Assembly (NCBI RefSeq): GCF_013364235.1
Contig: NZ_CP054919.1
Location: forward strand, 4,992,295-5,056,294
DNA from: Kitasatospora sp. NA04385
GTDB lineage: Bacteria; Actinomycetota; Actinomycetes; Streptomycetales; Streptomycetaceae
DNA length: 64,000 nucleotides
Direction: 5' to 3'
This document shows, piece after piece, positions 8,470 through 18,122 of the stretch (its first letter is position 1; each line of letters starts with the position of its first letter). The notes under the pieces were generated by a model that saw only the letters and a program-made list of their open reading frames with translations, did not search any database and had not been told where the DNA came from. The position numbers and the translations under genes were made by a program.

Positions 8470-11400
8470 GTGACCTCACCGTTCCGCCTGGTGCGCAGCC
8501 CCCTGGCCCAGCCCGACCCGCCGCAGCTGGACGAGTTCCAGCAGGCGGTGGTCGGGCACGCCTCGGGGCCGCTGCTGGTGCTCGCGGGCCCCGGCACGGG
8601 CAAGACCACCACCCTGGTCGAGGCGGTCGCCCGGCGGGTCGCCGACGGCACCGCGCCCGACCGCGTCCTGGTGCTGACCTTCAGCCGCAAGGCCGCGATG
8701 GAGCTGCGCGACCGGATGACCGCCCGGATCGGCGCCACCGCCCCGCAGGCCACCACCTTCCACTCGTTCTGCTACGCCCTGCTGCGCGCCCACCAGCCGC
8801 CCGCGGAGTACGCCGAGCCGCTGCGCCTGCTGTCCGGCCCCGAGCAGGACGTGATGGTCCGCGAACTGCTGGCCGGCGGCGCCGAGGACGCCGCGGCGGG
8901 CACCGCCACCATCCGCTGGCCGCTGGACCTGCGGGCCTGCCTGACCACCCGCGGCTTCGCCGACGAGGTGCGCGCCGTGCTCGCCCGCAGCCGCGAACTC
9001 GGCCTCGGCGAACAGGAGCTGGAGCGCTTCGCGCAGGGCGTCGAGCGCCCCGACTGGGCCGCCGCCGCGCACTTCCTCGCCGAGTACCTGGACGTGCTGG
9101 ACCTGCGCGGAGTCCTCGACTACGCCGAACTCGTCCACCGCGCCGTGCTGCTCGCCGGCCGGGCGGACGTCCGGGCCGACCTGCGCGGACGCTACGACGC
9201 GGTGTTCGTCGACGAGTACCAGGACACCGACCCCGCGCAGGTCCGGCTGCTGCGGCACCTGGCCGGCGACGGGCGGGACCTGGTCGCCGTCGGCGACCCC
9301 GACCAGTCGATCTACGCCTTCCGCGGCGCCGACGTGAACGGCATCCTGGAGTTCCCCGACGCCTTCCGGCGCGCCGACGGCCGCCCCGCCGACGTCCGGG
9401 TGCTGCGCCGCTCCCGGCGCTCCGGCGCGGTGCTGCTGGCCGCCTCCCGCGAGCTGGCCCGCCGGATGCCGATGGGCCGGCTGCCCGCCGACAAGCTCGC
9501 CGCGCACCGCGCCCTGCTGCCCACCCGGGAGGGCGGCGCCGTCGAGGTGTACACCTATCCGACGCCCGGCGCCGAACTCGACTCGGTCGCCGACCTGCTG
9601 CGCCGCGCCCACCTGGAGGACGGCGTCCCCTGGGGCGAGATGGCCGTGCTGGTCCGGGCCGGCTCCCGGACCATACCGGCGGTGCGCCGCGCGCTGGCCG
9701 CCGCCGGCGTCCCGCTGGAGATCGACGGCGACGACCTGCCGCTGCGCGAGGAGAGCGCCGTCGTCCCGCTGCTGCTCGCCCTGCGGGTGTGCGCCGAGGG
9801 CCCCGGCGCGCTCACCGCCGACCTCGCGCACACCCTGCTCACCGGCCCGCTCGCCGCCCTCGACGGCTCCGACCTGCGCCGCCTCGGCCGCACCCTGCGC
9901 GAGGAGGAGCGCCGCGCGCTCGCCGCCGAGGGCGCCCCCGGGGTGGTCCGCCCCGCCGAGGAGCTGATCCGCGAGGCCCTCGACCACCCCGACCAGCTCG
10001 CCCTGGTGGACGCCCCCTACGCCCGCCGCGCCCACGAGCTCGGCATGCTGCTGCGCAAGGTCCGCGAACTGCTGGCCGGCGGCGCGAGCGCCGAGGACGC
10101 GCTGTGGGAGCTGTGGGACGGCTCCCGGCGCTGGCGCGAACGCCTGGAGCGGGCCGCGCTGCGCGGCGGCCCCGCCGGGCGCAACGCCGACCGGGACCTG
10201 GACGCGCTGTGCGCCCTGTTCGAGACCGCCGCCCGCGCCGAGGAGCGGGTCAGCGGCCACCGCGGCGCCCTCGACCTGCTCGCCGAGGTCGAGGCCCAGG
10301 ACATCGCCGCCGACACCCTGCACGTGCGCGCCGTGCGCCCCGACGCCGTCCGGCTGATGACCGCGCACCGCTCCAAGGGCCTGGAGTGGCGCCTGGTCGT
10401 CGTGGCCGGCGTCCAGGAGGGCCTGTGGCCCGACCTGCGCCGCCGCGGCTCGCTGCTGGAGGCCGACCGGATCGGCCGCGACGGCCTGGCCGAACCGCTC
10501 TCCCCGGCCGCGCTGCTCGCCGAGGAGCGCCGGCTGTTCTACGTCGCCGCGACCCGCGCCAAGGAGCGCCTGGTGGTCACCGCCGTCAAGGCCCCCGCCG
10601 AGGACGGCGACGAACCCTCCCGGTTCCTGCGCGAGCTCTACCGCGAGACCCTCGACCCCCGCACCGGCAAGGTGCTGGAGCGCACCCCCCGGGTCAAGGT
10701 CGCCGACGTCGCCTCCCGGCCGCGCCGCCCGCTGTCGGTGCCCGCGCTGGTCGCCGAACTGCGCGCCGTCACCGTCGACCCGGCCCGCTCCCCGCAGCTG
10801 CGCCGGGCCGCCGCCGAGCGCCTGGCCACCCTCGCCGCCGCCCTCGACGAGGACGGCCGCCCGCTCGTCCCCGCCGCCCACCCCGACCAGTGGTGGGGCC
10901 TGGACGACCCCACCGCCGCCCCGCAGCCGCTGCGCGAGCCCGAGCAGCCCGTCCGGCTCTCCGGCAGCGGCCTGGAGCAGCTGGAGTCCTGCACGCTCCA
11001 GTGGTTCCTGGAGAAGGACGTCCGGGCGGGCACCACCGCCTCCGCCGCCCAGGGCTTCGGCAACGTGGTGCACGCCCTCGCCGACGAGGTCGGCTCCGGC
11101 CGCACCCCCGCCGACCTGGCCGTCCTGATGGAGCGGCTGGACACCGTCTGGGACGCCCTCGCCTTCGACGCGCCGTGGAAGTCCACCCAGGAGAAGGGCG
11201 AGGCCCGGGCCGCCCTGGAGCGCTTCCTGCGCTGGCACGTGCTGGAGCGCGAGCGCGCCACCGTCGCCACCGAGCACGGCTTCGACCTGACGCTGGACGT
11301 CGGCGGCGTCGCGGTCCGCATCCGCGGCTCGATGGACCGGGTCGAGACCGACGCCGCGGGCCGGGCGTACGTCGTCGACTTCAAGACCGGCAAGCAGGTC

Positions 11401-11742
11401 CCGACCGACAAGTCGATGCCCGAGCACCGCCAGCTCGCCGTCTACCAGCTCGCGGTCGCCCGCGGCGCGCTCGACCCGCTGCCCGGCTTCGAGGACGGCG
11501 CCACCCCCGGCGGGGCCGAGCTGGTCCAGTTGCGCACCCCGGACAAGAAGGACCCCGAGGCCCCCAAGGTGCAGCGGCAGCTGCCCGAGGAGAGCACCCC
11601 CTGGATCGAGGACCTGCTGGTGGAGACCGCCGGGAAGGTGCTCGCCGAGCGGTTCACCCCCACCCCGGGCGAGCGCTGCGGGCGCTGCGCCTTCCGCGGC
11701 AGCTGCTCCGCGCAGCGGGACGGCCGGCATGTCGTCGACTGA
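8470..11742 (+). CDS. adnA: AdnA-like UvrD-family helicase/nuclease subunit
   Basis: A 1090-residue helicase-nuclease. Walker A GPGTGKT is at residues 40-46 and the Walker B/motif II DEYQDT at about 248-253. The C-terminal RecB-type nuclease core is DFKTGK near 969, followed by a four-Cys cluster (CGRCAFRGSC region, 1068-1080) that in AddB/AdnA-type nucleases binds an iron-sulfur cluster. Together with the next gene it forms the AdnAB end-resection machine of actinobacteria. GTG 8470 (MTSPFRLV) is the likely start; upstream codons lose bias. The 3' end overlaps adnB by 14 bases, indicating translational coupling. Confidence 0.88.
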   Translation: MTSPFRLVRSPLAQPDPPQLDEFQQAVVGHASGPLLVLAGPGTGKTTTLVEAVARRVADGTAPDRVLVLTFSRKAAMELRDRMTARIGATAPQATTFHSFCYALLRAHQPPAEYAEPLRLLSGPEQDVMVRELLAGGAEDAAAGTATIRWPLDLRACLTTRGFADEVRAVLARSRELGLGEQELERFAQGVERPDWAAAAHFLAEYLDVLDLRGVLDYAELVHRAVLLAGRADVRADLRGRYDAVFVDEYQDTDPAQVRLLRHLAGDGRDLVAVGDPDQSIYAFRGADVNGILEFPDAFRRADGRPADVRVLRRSRRSGAVLLAASRELARRMPMGRLPADKLAAHRALLPTREGGAVEVYTYPTPGAELDSVADLLRRAHLEDGVPWGEMAVLVRAGSRTIPAVRRALAAAGVPLEIDGDDLPLREESAVVPLLLALRVCAEGPGALTADLAHTLLTGPLAALDGSDLRRLGRTLREEERRALAAEGAPGVVRPAEELIREALDHPDQLALVDAPYARRAHELGMLLRKVRELLAGGASAEDALWELWDGSRRWRERLERAALRGGPAGRNADRDLDALCALFETAARAEERVSGHRGALDLLAEVEAQDIAADTLHVRAVRPDAVRLMTAHRSKGLEWRLVVVAGVQEGLWPDLRRRGSLLEADRIGRDGLAEPLSPAALLAEERRLFYVAATRAKERLVVTAVKAPAEDGDEPSRFLRELYRETLDPRTGKVLERTPRVKVADVASRPRRPLSVPALVAELRAVTVDPARSPQLRRAAAERLATLAAALDEDGRPLVPAAHPDQWWGLDDPTAAPQPLREPEQPVRLSGSGLEQLESCTLQWFLEKDVRAGTTASAAQGFGNVVHALADEVGSGRTPADLAVLMERLDTVWDALAFDAPWKSTQEKGEARAALERFLRWHVLERERATVATEHGFDLTLDVGGVAVRIRGSMDRVETDAAGRAYVVDFKTGKQVPTDKSMPEHRQLAVYQLAVARGALDPLPGFEDGATPGGAELVQLRTPDKKDPEAPKVQRQLPEESTPWIEDLLVETAGKVLAERFTPTPGERCGRCAFRGSCSAQRDGRHVVD

Positions 11743-14700
11743 GCCGCTCGGGCACCCGGCCCGGCTCCGCGAACTGCTCGGCATCCCGTTCAACGACGAG
11801 CAGTTGGCGGCGATCGGCGCGCCCATGGAACCCGGCGTGATCGTGGCCGGCGCGGGCTCCGGCAAGACCACCGTGATGGCCGCCCGGGTGGTCTGGCTGG
11901 TCGGCTCCGGCGCGGTGCGCCCCGAGCAGGTGCTCGGCCTGACCTTCACCAACAAGGCGGCCGGCGAGCTCTCCGAGCGCGTCCGCTCCGCCCTGCTGCG
12001 GGCCGGCGTCCGCGAGGAGGACGAGGACGCCCTCGGCGAACCGCAGATCTCCACCTACCACGCCTTCGCCGGCACCCTGCTCAAGGAGCACGGCCTGCGC
12101 CTGGGCATCGAGCCCGACGTCCGGCTGCTCGCCGACGCCACCCGCTTCCAGCTCGCCGCCCGGGTGCTGCGCCAGGCCCGCGGCCCCTTCCCGGCGCTCA
12201 CCGGCACCTTCTCCGCCCTGGTCGCCGAGATCGTCGCGCTGGACTCCGAACTCGCCGAGCACCTGGCCGAGCCGTCCCGGCTGCGCGGGTACGACGAGGA
12301 GCTGCTCGACGTGCTGGCCGGCGTCAAGCTCACCAACGAGGACCTGCGGGCCGTCCCGCGGGCCGCCCGCGGCCGGCAGGAACTGCTGCGCCTGGTCGAG
12401 GACTACCGGGCCCGCAAGCAGCGGCTCGGCCTGCTCGACTTCGGCGACCAGATCGCCGCCTCCGCCCGGCTCGCCCAGCAGCGCCCCGAGGTCGGCCGGC
12501 TGCTGCGCGAGCAGTACCGGGTGGTGCTGCTGGACGAGTACCAGGACACCTCGGTCGCCCAGCGGCTCATGCTGGCGGGCCTGTTCGGCGGCGCCGACGG
12601 CGCCGGGCACCCCGTCACCGCGGTCGGCGACCCCTGCCAGGCGATCTACGGCTGGCGCGGCGCCTCGGTCGCCAACCTGGACGACTTCCCCCGGCACTTC
12701 CCGCGCGCCGACGGCGGCGACGCGCACCGCTTCGCGCTCAGCGAGAACCGCCGCAGCGGCGGCCGGCTGCTCGACTTCGCCAACCGGCTGGCCGCCCCGC
12801 TGCGCGCCATGCACGAGGGCGTGGAGGCGCTGCGGGCCGCCCCCGGCGCCGAGGCCGACGGCTACGCCCGGGTCGCGCTGCTGCCGACCCACGCCGAGGA
12901 GGTCGACTGGCTGGCCGACTCGATCGCCCACCTGGTGCGCACCGGCACCGCGCCCGGCCGGATCGCCGTGCTCTGCCGGGCCGGCGGCGCCTTCCCCGAC
13001 GTCCACGCCGCGCTGGTCGCCCGGCAGGTCCCGGTCGAGGTGGTCGGCCTCGGCGGCCTGCTGCAACTGCCCGAGGTGGCCGACCTGGTGGCGGTCTGCG
13101 AGGTGCTCCAGGACCCGACCGCGAACGCCGCCCTGGTCCGGCTGCTGATCGGCCCGCGCTGGCGCACCGGCCCGCGCGACCTGGCGCTGCTCGGCCGCCG
13201 CGCCGCCGAACTCGTCCGCACCGCCCGCCCCGGCGAGCAGGACGCCCTGAGCGCCGCCGTCGCCGAGACCGACCCGACCGAGGTGGTCTCGCTGGCCGAC
13301 GCGCTGGAGACCTTCGTCGACGCCGAACAGCCCGACGACCTGCCGTTCTCGCCCGAGGCGCGGGTGCGCTTCGCCCGCTTCGCCCGGGAGATCCGCGAGC
13401 TGCGCCGGGCGCTGGCCGAACCGCTGATGGACGTCCTGCACCGGGTGCTGACCGTCACCGGCCTGGAGGTCGAACTCTCCGCCTCCCCGCTGGCGCTGGC
13501 CGCCCGCCGCCGCGAGACGCTGCACTCCTTCCTGGACATCGCCGCCTCCTTCGCCGACCTGGACGGCGACCCCGGGCTGGCCGCCTTCCTGGGCTTCCTG
13601 CGCGCCGCCCAGGAGTACGAGCGCGGCCTGGACGCCGGGCTGCCCGGCGGCGAGGACACCGTCAAGGTGCTGACCGCGCACAAGTCCAAGGGCCTGGAGT
13701 GGGACGTGGTCGCCGTCCCCGGCCTGGTCCGGGGCGGCTTCCCGTCCGGCCAGGGGCGCGAACGCTGGACCTCCACCCGCCGGGTGCTGCCGCACGCCCT
13801 GCGCGGCGACGCCGCCACGCTGCCCGCCGACCCGGCCTGGACCGCCAAGGGCATGGGCCTGTTCAAGCAGGAGAGCGCGCACCACGGCGAGGTCGAGGAA
13901 CTGCGGCTCGGCTACGTCGCGTTCACCCGGCCGCGCTCGCTGCTGCTGGCCTCCGGGCACTGGTGGGGGCCGTCCCAGAAGCGCCGGCGCGGGCCGTCGG
14001 AGTTCCTCACCGCGCTGCGCGCGCACTGCGAGCGGCCCGGCAACGGCGAGGTCGAGCACTGGGCGCCGGAGCCCGCGGCGGACGCCGGGAACCCCGCGTT
14101 CGACGTCTCGGTGGAGACCCCCTGGCCGCTGCCGCTCGACCCGGCCGCGCAGCACGCCCGCCGCCGGGTCGCCCGGGTGGTGCGGCAGCGGCTGGCCGGC
14201 GTCCCCGCCCCCGCCCCCGAGCCGATGGGCGCCGAGGACCAGCGGCTGCTGGCCTCCTGGGACCGCGACCTGACCGCCCTGCTCGGCGAGTTGGAGCGCT
14301 CCCGGCGCAGCACCCGGGACGTCGCCCTGCCCGCCTCGCTGTCCGCCTCCCAGCTGATGCGGCTGGCCGCCGACCCCGACGGCTTCGCCCGCGACCTGGC
14401 CCGCCCGATGCCCCGCCCGCCCGCGCCCGCCGCCCGCCGCGGCACCCGCTTCCACGCCTGGGTGCAGTCCCGCTACGACCAGCCGCTGCTGCTCGGCCCC
14501 GACGCGCTGCCCGGCCTGGACGACGAGGAGATCGAGGACGAGCGCGACCTCGAACGCCTCAAGGAGGCCTTCCTGCGCGGCCCCTACGCCCGCCGCACCC
14601 CGTACCGGGTCGAGGCGCCCTTCCAGCTGGTGCTCGCGGGGCGGGTGGTGCGCGGCCGGATCGACGCGGTCTACCGGGACGCGGACGGTGGCGCAGGGTC

Positions 14701-14917
14701 ACCGCGCTACGAGGTGGTCGACTGGAAGACCGGCCGGGAGGACTCCGGCGACCCGCTGCAACTCGCCATCTACCGGCTGGCCTGGGCCGAGCAGGCGGGC
14801 GTCCCGCCGGAGCGGGTCGGCGCCTCGTTCTGCTACGTGCGCTCCGGGCGGGTCGAAACCCCGTCAGGACTGCCCGGCCGAAAAGAGTTGAGCGATCTTC
14901 TGATCGGGAATAGGTAG
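11729..14917 (+). CDS. adnB: AdnB-like UvrD-family helicase/nuclease subunit
   Basis: A 1062-residue partner of AdnA. Walker A GAGSGKT is at 41-47, DEYQDT at about 268, a helicase motif V/VI region around 650-730, and the nuclease core VVDWKTGRE near 996. In mycobacteria the second subunit is the main translocation motor. ATG 11729 overlaps the adnA stop. The length matches the family. No separate promoter is visible, so it depends on adnA transcription. Confidence 0.88.
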   Translation: MSSTEPLGHPARLRELLGIPFNDEQLAAIGAPMEPGVIVAGAGSGKTTVMAARVVWLVGSGAVRPEQVLGLTFTNKAAGELSERVRSALLRAGVREEDEDALGEPQISTYHAFAGTLLKEHGLRLGIEPDVRLLADATRFQLAARVLRQARGPFPALTGTFSALVAEIVALDSELAEHLAEPSRLRGYDEELLDVLAGVKLTNEDLRAVPRAARGRQELLRLVEDYRARKQRLGLLDFGDQIAASARLAQQRPEVGRLLREQYRVVLLDEYQDTSVAQRLMLAGLFGGADGAGHPVTAVGDPCQAIYGWRGASVANLDDFPRHFPRADGGDAHRFALSENRRSGGRLLDFANRLAAPLRAMHEGVEALRAAPGAEADGYARVALLPTHAEEVDWLADSIAHLVRTGTAPGRIAVLCRAGGAFPDVHAALVARQVPVEVVGLGGLLQLPEVADLVAVCEVLQDPTANAALVRLLIGPRWRTGPRDLALLGRRAAELVRTARPGEQDALSAAVAETDPTEVVSLADALETFVDAEQPDDLPFSPEARVRFARFAREIRELRRALAEPLMDVLHRVLTVTGLEVELSASPLALAARRRETLHSFLDIAASFADLDGDPGLAAFLGFLRAAQEYERGLDAGLPGGEDTVKVLTAHKSKGLEWDVVAVPGLVRGGFPSGQGRERWTSTRRVLPHALRGDAATLPADPAWTAKGMGLFKQESAHHGEVEELRLGYVAFTRPRSLLLASGHWWGPSQKRRRGPSEFLTALRAHCERPGNGEVEHWAPEPAADAGNPAFDVSVETPWPLPLDPAAQHARRRVARVVRQRLAGVPAPAPEPMGAEDQRLLASWDRDLTALLGELERSRRSTRDVALPASLSASQLMRLAADPDGFARDLARPMPRPPAPAARRGTRFHAWVQSRYDQPLLLGPDALPGLDDEEIEDERDLERLKEAFLRGPYARRTPYRVEAPFQLVLAGRVVRGRIDAVYRDADGGAGSPRYEVVDWKTGREDSGDPLQLAIYRLAWAEQAGVPPERVGASFCYVRSGRVETPSGLPGRKELSDLLIGNR

Positions 14918-15117
14918 AAAAGAGTCACTCAGAGCACCCAACCCGTCACGAGATCACGCGAAACCTGTGCGCCCTGCACGTTTCGTGCCTATTGTGGGGT
15001 CGGTAACCGGTCATCCCTCGTACTCCGGCCGCCGTCAGGGCTCTCCCGACCCCTTGACCTCCCGTCAGACCCGCAGGTGCCGAGCAGCACCCGCACCTTC
15101 CGCTGGAGAGACCGACG

Positions 15118-16305
15118 TTGAGCGCGACCGGATGGATCAGGGACGTCCTCCACGGCCCCACCCCAGGCCCGGTACCGGGAACCGTCACCGGCACCTGGCC
15201 CAAGACCTCGCACGCCCTGCCGCTGATCGGCATGGCGCTGATCCTCTCCCTCGACCTGCTGACCGACAGCCAGGTCACCGTCGAACCCGCCCTGACCGCC
15301 GTCCCCGCCCTCGCCGCGGTGGTCTCCCGCCGCACCTGGTACCCGTTGCTGACCGGCGCCCTCGCCGAGGTCTGCGCCTTCGGGATGGCCTGGTACCACG
15401 ACATCCTCGGCCAGTCCGTGCACACCGCCACGGTCGCCGCCCTCGTCATCATCGCCGCCATCGGCCACCTCAGCGCCAACCTCCGGCTGCGCCAGGAAGT
15501 GGCCCTGGCCGAAGCCCAGTTGGTCGCCGAGATCGCCCGCCGGGTGCTGCTGCGCTCCGTCCCCGAACGGGTCGGACCGGTCCGCGCCGCCGTCCGCTAC
15601 GCCGCCGCCGCGGCCCACGCCTCGATCGGCGGCGACCTGTACGAGGTCGTCAACACCCGGCACGGCGTGCGCGCCGTGATGGGCGACGTCCGCGGCAAGG
15701 GCCTCGCCGCGGTCGAGACCGCCGCCGCCGTGCTCGGCGCGTTCCGCGAGGCCGCGCACCAGGAGGCCGCCCTGGACAAGGTCGCCGGCTGGCTCGCCGT
15801 CAGCCTCGACCGGGCCCTGCACGAGAACGACCACCCGGGCGTCGAGGAGGAGTTCGTCACCCTGGTGCTGATCGGCGTCCGCTCCGACGGCGTCCTGGAG
15901 ATCGCCAACTGCGGCCACCCCGCACCCGTCCTGCTCCGCGGCGAGGACGCGCCGCGCCTGCTCGCCGCCGACGAGACCGTCCCCCCGCTGGGCGTCCTCG
16001 ACCCCGCCGACGTGCGCCCCCCGCTCCAGCTCCTCCAGGCCGAGCCCGGCGACCGCATCCTGCTCTACACCGACGGCGTCATCGAGGCCCGCGACCACCG
16101 CGGCGCGTTCTACCCGCTCACCGACCGCCTCCCGCTGCTCGCCGACGGCGGCCCGGTCGAAGTCCTGCACCGCCTCCACGACGACGTCGTCCGCCACGTC
16201 GGCCACAAGCTCGGCGACGACGCGGCCATGCTCCTGCTCCAGTTCGACCCGGTCGTGCTGCCGGCCCAGAGCGAATCCCCGGAGGGCCGGGAGGCGCGCA
16301 TCTAG
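15118..16305 (+). CDS. Membrane-anchored SpoIIE/PP2C-type serine phosphatase
   Basis: A 395-residue protein with an N-terminal block of about four membrane helices (30-125) and a C-terminal SpoIIE domain. Metal-binding acidic motifs are visible: GGDLYEV, GDVRGKG, LYTDGVIEARD and GDDAAML. Such enzymes dephosphorylate anti-anti-sigma factors or respond to membrane signals in Streptomyces; the partner here is unknown as no anti-sigma gene is adjacent. TTG 15118 is chosen with GGAGAG about 10 bases upstream. The 200-base gap before it (14918-15117) shows nothing beyond possible promoter sequence. Confidence 0.88.
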   Translation: MSATGWIRDVLHGPTPGPVPGTVTGTWPKTSHALPLIGMALILSLDLLTDSQVTVEPALTAVPALAAVVSRRTWYPLLTGALAEVCAFGMAWYHDILGQSVHTATVAALVIIAAIGHLSANLRLRQEVALAEAQLVAEIARRVLLRSVPERVGPVRAAVRYAAAAAHASIGGDLYEVVNTRHGVRAVMGDVRGKGLAAVETAAAVLGAFREAAHQEAALDKVAGWLAVSLDRALHENDHPGVEEEFVTLVLIGVRSDGVLEIANCGHPAPVLLRGEDAPRLLAADETVPPLGVLDPADVRPPLQLLQAEPGDRILLYTDGVIEARDHRGAFYPLTDRLPLLADGGPVEVLHRLHDDVVRHVGHKLGDDAAMLLLQFDPVVLPAQSESPEGREARI

Positions 16306-16323
16306 GGGCTCACGCGAGCGAAA

Positions 16324-16477
16324 CCAGGGGCTCGGGGAACGGCGAGGCCCAGGCTGCTGACGGTTCACTGCCGCCCAGCGCATCTGCTTCGGGTTCTGTT
16401 GAAGACACGCAGCAGCACGGACCTTCGATGGGCTCCGGCCGTCAGCAGCACGGACCCGCCGTTCCCCGGGCCCCTGA
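16324..16477. repeat. 154-bp dispersed element with 21-bp inverted ends, copy B
   Basis: Left end 16324-16344 and right end 16457-16477 are near-perfect inverted repeats, the right end identical to that of copy A. The interior shares long near-identical blocks with copy A (for example GATGGGCTCCGGCCGTCAGC). It fills the gap between the convergent phosphatase gene and the leftward nuclease-family gene. No tandem amplification here. Confidence 0.75.
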
Positions 16478-16487
16478 TGTCGCCTCC

Positions 16488-17396
16488 CTACGTTTCGATC
16501 TCCACGACCAGCGGCCGGTGGTCCGACACCGCCGTGCGCGGGGCCGCGACCGAGCCGACGGTGCTGCGGGGGACGCCGATGCCCAGGATGTGGTCGAACT
16601 GGACGGTCGGGCGGTGCGAGGGGTAGGTCGGCGTGCGGGCGAGGTCGTACCAGCCCTGCAGGCGGGTGCGCCGGGCGGTGCGGACGCGCTCGCGCCGCGC
16701 GGTGCGCTGGATCGCGTGCGCCGAGCCGAGCACGGTGCGCGGCACCGCGCCGATCAGGTTGAAGTCGCCGAGCACCAGGTAGGGCTGCGGCAGGTCGGCG
16801 ATCCAGCGCCGGATCGCGGCGAGCTGCCCGACGTTCCACCCCGGCACGAAGGACAGGTGGGCGGCCACCACGGTGAACTCCCCGCCGGGCCCGGCCAGCA
16901 CCGCGGCGAGCGCCGCCCGCGGCTCGTCCGGGACGGGCGTCAGCCCGCGCCGCCCGGCCACCCGCAGCGGGAGGCCGAAGGGCGCGGGCGCGAACCGGCG
17001 GGCCCGCCAGTGCAGCACGGGCAGCCGGGTGAGCAGCGCGGTGCCGTACGAGGGCCGGGAGTCGTCGTCCAGGTCGCCGGGCCCGTAGACGGCCAGGCCG
17101 GGCCGGACCGGGTCGGGGACCCAGCCGGCGCCGGGCGCCGGGACGCCGTGCAGCGCGGCGGCGAAGCGCCAGTCGGCGGCGCCCATGGCCTTCGCGGCGA
17201 CGGCCGCCTGGTCGGTGCGCCCGGAGCGCTCCTGGTGGCGGTCGACCTCCTGGAGGGCGAGCACGTCGGCGTCGAGGGAGGCGACGGCGTCGGCCAGCGG
17301 GGCGCCGGGCTCGCCGGGGTAGGGCGCCGGGCTGCCGTCGGGGGCGAGCGGCTGGCCGTGCAGCAGGTTGTACGTGGCGATCCGCAGTGTGGTCAC
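16488..17396 (-). CDS. Endonuclease/exonuclease/phosphatase family protein
   Basis: A 302-residue EEP-fold hydrolase. Conserved residues are visible in order: ATYN near the N-terminus (Asn), LALQEVD (metal Glu), VVAAHLSF (His), LVLGDFN (Asp/Asn) and SDHRPLVVE (Asp/His). This family cleaves phosphodiesters in DNA, inositol phosphates or lipids; no signal peptide is seen, so a cytoplasmic target is likely, but the substrate is unknown. GTG 17396 gives the natural start VTTLRIATYN. It is divergent from the PadR gene. Confidence 0.85.
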   Translation of the reverse strand: MTTLRIATYNLLHGQPLAPDGSPAPYPGEPGAPLADAVASLDADVLALQEVDRHQERSGRTDQAAVAAKAMGAADWRFAAALHGVPAPGAGWVPDPVRPGLAVYGPGDLDDDSRPSYGTALLTRLPVLHWRARRFAPAPFGLPLRVAGRRGLTPVPDEPRAALAAVLAGPGGEFTVVAAHLSFVPGWNVGQLAAIRRWIADLPQPYLVLGDFNLIGAVPRTVLGSAHAIQRTARRERVRTARRTRLQGWYDLARTPTYPSHRPTVQFDHILGIGVPRSTVGSVAAPRTAVSDHRPLVVEIET

Positions 17397-17452
17397 GCCG
17401 TCGACCGTACCGGGCGGGTGTGAACGCGGGGGCGGCTTGAGCCGAGGGTGCC

Positions 17453-17476
17453 ATACCGGGTATACATACTCGGTAT
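17453..17476. promoter_or_regulatory. PadR-type palindromic operator overlapping the padR start codon
   Basis: ATACCG at 17453-17458 and CGGTAT at 17471-17476 form an inverted repeat around the core GGTATACATACT, ending within the ATG of the PadR gene. PadR proteins typically autoregulate through ATAC/GTAT dyads of this kind. Confidence 0.65.
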
Positions 17477-18092
17477 GTCGATCCGTCACGGCCTGCTCGC
17501 CCTGCTCGACCAGGGCCCGCGCTACGGCTACCAGCTGAGATCCGAGTTCGAAGCCAGGACGGGGGCGACCTGGCCGCTCAACGTCGGCCAGGTCTACACC
17601 ACCCTGGGCCGCCTGGAGCGCGACGGCCTGGTGGAGTCCGCTGGCGAGGACGACGAGGGCCACCAGTTCTACGCCGTCACCGACGAGGGACGCCTCGAAC
17701 TGCGCCGTTGGTTCGACACCCCGGTGCCGCGCACCAACCCGCCGCGCGACGAGCTGGCGATCAAGCTGGCGATGGCGGTCACCGTCCCCGGCGTGGACGT
17801 CGCCGGGGTCGTGCACGGCCAGCGCCGGCACAGCATGCAGGCCCTGCAGGACTACACCCGGCTCAAGGGCCGGGCCCTGGCCGCGGACTCCGGCTCCGGC
17901 GGCGACCTGGCCTGGCTGCTGGTGCTGGAGCAGCTGATCTTCCAGACCGAGGCGGAGATCCGCTGGCTGGACCACTGCGAGTCCCGGCTCGCCCAGCACG
18001 CCGAGCGCACCGCCGCCGCGGAGCCGCCCCGGCCCGCCGCCGCGCCGCCCGCCCGGCGCGCCGCCAAGAGCCGCGACCGCGGCCGCATCTGA
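17475..18092 (+). CDS. PadR-family transcriptional regulator
   Basis: A 205-residue regulator. The N-terminal winged helix is characteristic: MSIRHGLLALLDQGPRYGY, then NVGQVYTTLGRLERDGLV and a wing ending in FYAVTDEGR. The C-terminal Vir-type dimerisation helix spans about 90-175, followed by a basic Ala/Pro-rich tail. It lies 30 bases before an ABC exporter operon and probably represses it and itself through the palindrome at 17453-17476. The operator overlaps the start, so the mRNA is probably leaderless or has a very short leader. Confidence 0.9.
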   Translation: MSIRHGLLALLDQGPRYGYQLRSEFEARTGATWPLNVGQVYTTLGRLERDGLVESAGEDDEGHQFYAVTDEGRLELRRWFDTPVPRTNPPRDELAIKLAMAVTVPGVDVAGVVHGQRRHSMQALQDYTRLKGRALAADSGSGGDLAWLLVLEQLIFQTEAEIRWLDHCESRLAQHAERTAAAEPPRPAAAPPARRAAKSRDRGRI

Positions 18093-18122
18093 ACTCGCCG
18101 CATCCGAACTCCTGGGGGAGCG

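Noticed and set aside
8476..12054. Very long open frames opposite adnAB and other genes
   Set aside because: Shadows of GC-rich coding sequence: codon bias and motifs support only the opposite strand.
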